From positions 1 to 43,946 of IMG/VR virus record IMGVR_UViG_3300028394_000125: DNA of 43,946 nt; one strand, written 5' to 3'. Both the position numbers and the translations under genes were made by a program. Below the pieces are notes generated by a model. The model saw only the letters and a program-made list of their open reading frames with translations, was not told where the DNA came from and searched no databases. Shown here one piece after another: positions 36,201 through 42,200 of the stretch. The stretch is from a virus. Positions within the stretch are counted from its first letter, which is position 1. Every line of letters starts with the position of its first letter.

Positions 36201-39200
36201 ATCAATAGAATTCAAAACATACAATTGTATAGCGCAATTACTAATGCTACATTAGACAATTTGGATTATATAGACCCATTACAGGGTAAAATATTAGGAT
36301 CAGTAAGACAAAATATTGATGTAGTTTCTAATGTTGATCCGGCTGGATATAATAGTCCTGATAATAAAGGCTCAATGGTATGGGGATCAGCACAAATCGG
36401 AGAAATATGGTTTAACACAAGCACAACTAAGTTTGTAAATTATCATCAAAATGATATCGTATATAATAGTAAATGGTGGGGACAAATATTTCCGGGTAGT
36501 GATGTAACCGTTTATAGTTGGATAACAAGTAATGTACCCCCAATATCATATACAGGACCAGGTATACCGTTTAATACTGATTCATTTGCAATTGAATATA
36601 CTTTAAATGCTACTGGAGTATTAACTCCTGTGTACTTCTATTGGGTAAGAAATACTAATATTATATTCACTAAGCGTGGCAAAACTTTAGCAGATAGTAT
36701 TATTCAATCTTATATTGCATCACCAATTAATTCTGGTATCAGTTATTTTGCTCCGTTAGAACAAGATATATTTGCTCTATACAACTGCGGCGACAATATT
36801 AATGCCAATGATTCAGTATTACATATTGGATATTCTACTGGAACAAATGATGATGTGTCTAATAGTTTATACAATTTAATTCGTACTAATTATCCAGATG
36901 ATTTCTTGCCCGGATTACCTACTACTAACGGAGCTGATGTCCCTCAATCATTATATGATAGAATGTTAGATAGTTTATGTGGTGTAGATGAATCTGGCGC
37001 AGTAGTACCTGATCCATATTTACCTAAACCAGTGCAATATGGTATATACGCAAGACCAAGACAAGGTTTCTTTGTTGATAGATTACTTGCATTGAAAAAT
37101 TATTTAGGATATGCCAATGAAGTATTAGCACAGTATCCTATTAGCGAAACACGTAGGTCATTATTCTTATATACTGAAGGTGTAACAAATCGCTCAACTG
37201 ATCCTGTATATAATACAGACCCAACAAGTCCATATTATAGTATCAATCCATGGACTGGACCAATTATACCATTCTATTCTACAACCGATTACTGGTATTA
37301 TATTAATTGGTGGGCAACAGGATATGACAATAATACTAAATCAGCATTACAGGTACCTATATATGCCGATTTAGCAACCATAAATGCAACCGCTGGTTTA
37401 ATTGTTACTGTTGCAACAAATGGAGATGGTAAATCAGAAACATATGTATATACTAACTTAGGCACATGGGAACGTATTGGTTTACAAGACGGTACTATTG
37501 AATTTAGTAGTAATTTGTGGGATTATGCCACAGCTAGATTAGGATTTGGAGATAATTTCTTTGATACTACTCCATACGATACATATCCATCACAAGAAAC
37601 ACGTAGTATTGTAAGAGCATTAAATGAAGAAATTTATACTAATGAATTATTAATCTTTAGAAATAAGAGTTTAATTCTATTATTTGAATTCATTCAAAGT
37701 GAATCTATTGAATCACAGAATTATTTACCATGGTTAAATAAAACATCATTCATTGATGTTGGACATACTATACGTGAATTATTACCGTTAGAGGTATTTC
37801 AATCAGATAATCAAGATTTCTTGGCTGGCTATATCAATGAAGTTAAACCATACCATGTGGTTATTAAAGAGTTCTTATTTAAATATACAGGGTCTGAGTT
37901 ATACGCAGGGACTATAACTGATTTTGATTTACCTGCACAATATAATACTGAAGTTCAACAGTTTATTACTCCTGAATTAGTATATGCTAATCCAAGCGGT
38001 GTTAATCAATATTTACCAACAGATCCTATATGGCAAACTAGTGCATACTCTGAGTGGTTTAATAATTATGGATTAGGCATTACAGGGGTTGATGATTATC
38101 AAATAACAGTATTAGCGTCTTACGTTTCATTAAATTCTCCGGCTATGGCTGTAGATAATGCATATGGATTCCCAATTAATGGTACTATACTAATAGGTGA
38201 TGAATTAATAGGATATTCTAATGTTGACCGATCGACCAACACACTTAGTGGATTGACACGAGGTGTTGATGGTACACCAATAACGGCACATATACCGGGT
38301 GAAATAATTACAATAAATCTACCTGCAGTATTAGTATTAAACAGTGGTCGTGGTTATACCGAACCTCCTAGAGTAGTTGCATATATTGATACTACTATAT
38401 ATCCAGCACCAAGACGTGCGGCAGTATTGCAAGTAGTAATGAACTTAGATGCAATATTACGTGTAGATGTAATTGATCCAGGTGATGGATATGCAGTATT
38501 ACCTCAAATTATAATTGATCCATCTGTGTCAGTCTCATTCACTTCGGATGATGTTAATTTATTATCAAATACAATATCATTGCCCTCACCGTTGCTACAA
38601 ACAGGAGACTTGATAAAATATACTATAGGCACAAATACAACTGCTGTAGGTGGTTTAGATGTTGACCAATATTACTATGTAAATGTTCTAGAATCTACCC
38701 CAACATTTGTTATTGCTTTATACACTACCTACAGAGATGCAATTAACGATAGTGACCGTGTAGTATTGTTTGATACTGGCTCAGGTATTAATAATGCATT
38801 AAACGTTAGTGCTAGAGCAAGTTGTGTATCAACTTCTTTACCAATACGAGAAAATCAAATCACATTGCGATTTGATAGAACAACTTACAATTCAGAATTA
38901 ACTGAATGGGAAGGTGGAGCATTTTATGGAAGTTTTTATGCTGGATTGTATAATAATTCAGAAAGAATTTCTAGTTCAAGTATTGGATTACAGTCTACTG
39001 CACCGGACATTGATACTATCTTGTCCAGTGCCGCAGGCGCAGTTTTTGAGATTGAAAACGTTACAAATGTTGAGGTAATCGATTGGAGTTCACGTACAAG
39101 ACTAGTATCGGCTATTAATTCTGGTACTAACACGATAACAATAACTGCCTCCGATGGTGGGGCATCACTTATTAATAGTGACACAATAACTAACCCAACA

Positions 39201-42200
39201 ATAGGTTTTTATATTGGCATGCCAATTCAATTTATAGGAGCAGTTACCGGTAACATAACAGTAGAAACTACATACTATATTAAATCATTAGTCGACGGAG
39301 ACAAGTTTACTATATCTGCTAGTATATCAGGTGGTGTGCCAGGTACAGTTGTCTCAATGGTTGGAACATCTTTAGGCGCAGCCGGATTAACTGCCTACGT
39401 AGGTGAAGTAACTAATACAGCAGTAGTTACTATATTCTATCCAGGAATATTAACTGCTACAGCAACTACAAGTACAACTAATGCAATAACAGTACCGTTA
39501 ACTGGCAGTGGTTTAGGAGGAACTAACGGGTTCTATACAAATTTACCGTTATTCTTTGTAGGCAATGTATTTGGTGGTGTTATTGAAAATGAAAGATATT
39601 ATGTTACTACTGTAATAGACAATCAAAGATTTACTATGTCTACAGCAGAAGATCCAGTAATGGTTAGCGTGTATAGTACTGCAGCCAGCACAGACTACAT
39701 AACATGTGACGATACAACCGGACTATCATTTAATGATCCTATTATATTTAATAACATGAGTGTCAGTGGATCTGCTGTAGCAACGTTTGGTAATATAGTA
39801 GATGGTACTATTTATTATGTAAGTGCTATAATTAATGATACTAATTTCCAAATTTCTAGTGTACAAAATGGTGGAACATTTGGCTTAGCTGATCAGGCAG
39901 CAGGTACAGGTACAGGATGTACAGGAACAGATCAAAAAGATATAGTACAATTAACTACCGCTACAGGTACAATGACATGTAATGTTGGATTGCCAGTAAG
40001 TCCTGGTCAAGTTACTGGTCAACAGTTTACATTCTATCCAACTTCAACTTCTACTGTAACTAATCCTGCATATACTCAAGGTAATTTAATTACTCGCACT
40101 ATTAAAAGTGCATTAGCAGACGGCGATTATCTTGCACTAGAATCTGAAACTGGTGGTATTACAAACATTTATGTAAATATGCCAATTAGATTGTCCGCGT
40201 CATATGGTGGATTAAGTACAGGAACAACTTATTGGGTAGTCAACACCGGTACAGTAACTACTGAAGTAATTGAAACTACAGACAACTTAAACGCCTCACC
40301 AAATACATTAATTTCTACTAGCACATCAGGCTTTTATCTTAACATGCCCATAACTTTTACTGGATCTACCTTAGGTGGAACTATTGAAAATACGTTATAT
40401 TTTGTCAAAACATTAGATATTAATGGAACTGATTTTACTATTTCAGACTCATCTGGTGGTGCAGAACTTGCTCTATCTGCAGGTACCGGGTCAATGACTG
40501 CAACTGGTTCATCTTATATTAAAGTATCAGCCACTTTAGGTGGAGGGGTTCTCCCATTATCAAATGCCTCATCAACTACAACATTAACACAATATCCAAC
40601 ATCAAGTCTAACAGTTAATGTAAATTGGGTATTAGGTGGATATAGCGTTGTTATTATTAGTGGGGGCGGAGGTTACGCCATCAATAATACATTTACAGTA
40701 TTAGGTGCTAATTTAAATGGTGCAACTCCTGCAAATAACTTAGTAATGACAGTTAATACTATTGGATCAAATGGTCAAGTAACATCATTAATCAATTCAG
40801 GCACTCCTCCTGAAATAGTTGAACAATATTACTTAAAAGTAATATCAACAACAGAATGTGAAGTATATAGTGATTCATTGTTACAAATCCCAGTAAGTGG
40901 AATTAATTTCCCGTTTACTGCAGGTGACTATGCATTATTACCAGAACCATTCTACTTTAATCAAAGTATTGTCAAGTACAATAATAGAGTTTATCAATGT
41001 ATTATTAGTAATAACGATACAGAGTTTATATTTGGTAAATGGGAAGAATTGCGTAGTGATAGTAGAAAATTAAATGCCCTAGATAGAATTATGGGTTACT
41101 ATCAACCAACTATTAATATGCCTGGGGTAGATTTGACACAATTAGTTGATGGCATTATTTATCCAAATAGTACATATAAAGATAATGCTTTCCCTCCATC
41201 AGAGGAATACACATTAGATACTATCTTACAGGATCAATTGTTTAGTCCGACTGAAGTAGATGTTACTTCTATTGTCTGGGACGGTATTAAATATTTTGCA
41301 CCTTCTAATACACCAACATATTCAGATATTACTAATAGTACAAATGGCACTACATGGCTGTCTAATAAATTAACAAGTCAACCAATTGGTTTATCTGATA
41401 TTGTATATGCTGATACAAAATATGTTATAAGTTCACAAAATAATGCAACTCCTATAGTAGTAAGTTCTGACGGAATTGTTTGGACTACTACAGGATTAGA
41501 AAATGGAACAGTTTCAATAGGTAATACAAGTTTGAATAGTGTTACTTATTTTAATGGCACGTATGTTGCAGTTGGTGATAATATTGTATCTAGTCTTGAC
41601 GCTTATACATGGTTAGAAACATATCGAGTCGCTGATATGATTTTATATGGAGTATCGGCAATATCTATTAATAATTTTGATGGCTTTGTTGCTGTAGGAG
41701 TTGGCCCTGATTATAGTGTTATCCCTACAATAACCAAAAGTGTTATATTAAAAAGCTTAGACGGAATAACATGGACAAATATAACACCTTCGGCATCATA
41801 TGAAAATCTATATGGTGTATCTAGTGGTAATAACACTATTGTAGTTGTTGGAAATAATGGAGCAATCTTTACAAGTATTAACGGTAGTAACTGGAATGAT
41901 ATTAGTACCGGTACTGATAACTTAAGAGATATTACTTATTCTGATAGTCTAGGATTATTTGTTATTGTTGGAGAAGGAGGACGTATTGTAACATCTGATG
42001 GTAGTACATGGTCCGTAGAAATATCAGGTACTACTGAAAACTTAAATAGCGTTATATGGAATAATGATTTAAGTGAATTTATTGCAACAGGCAATAACAA
42101 TGTTATACTTAATAGTACAAATGGAACTGATTGGACAATTAGTAACATATTTATTACTGATCCTACTATATATGACGTTCAAGGAGATGCATTTACTTCA

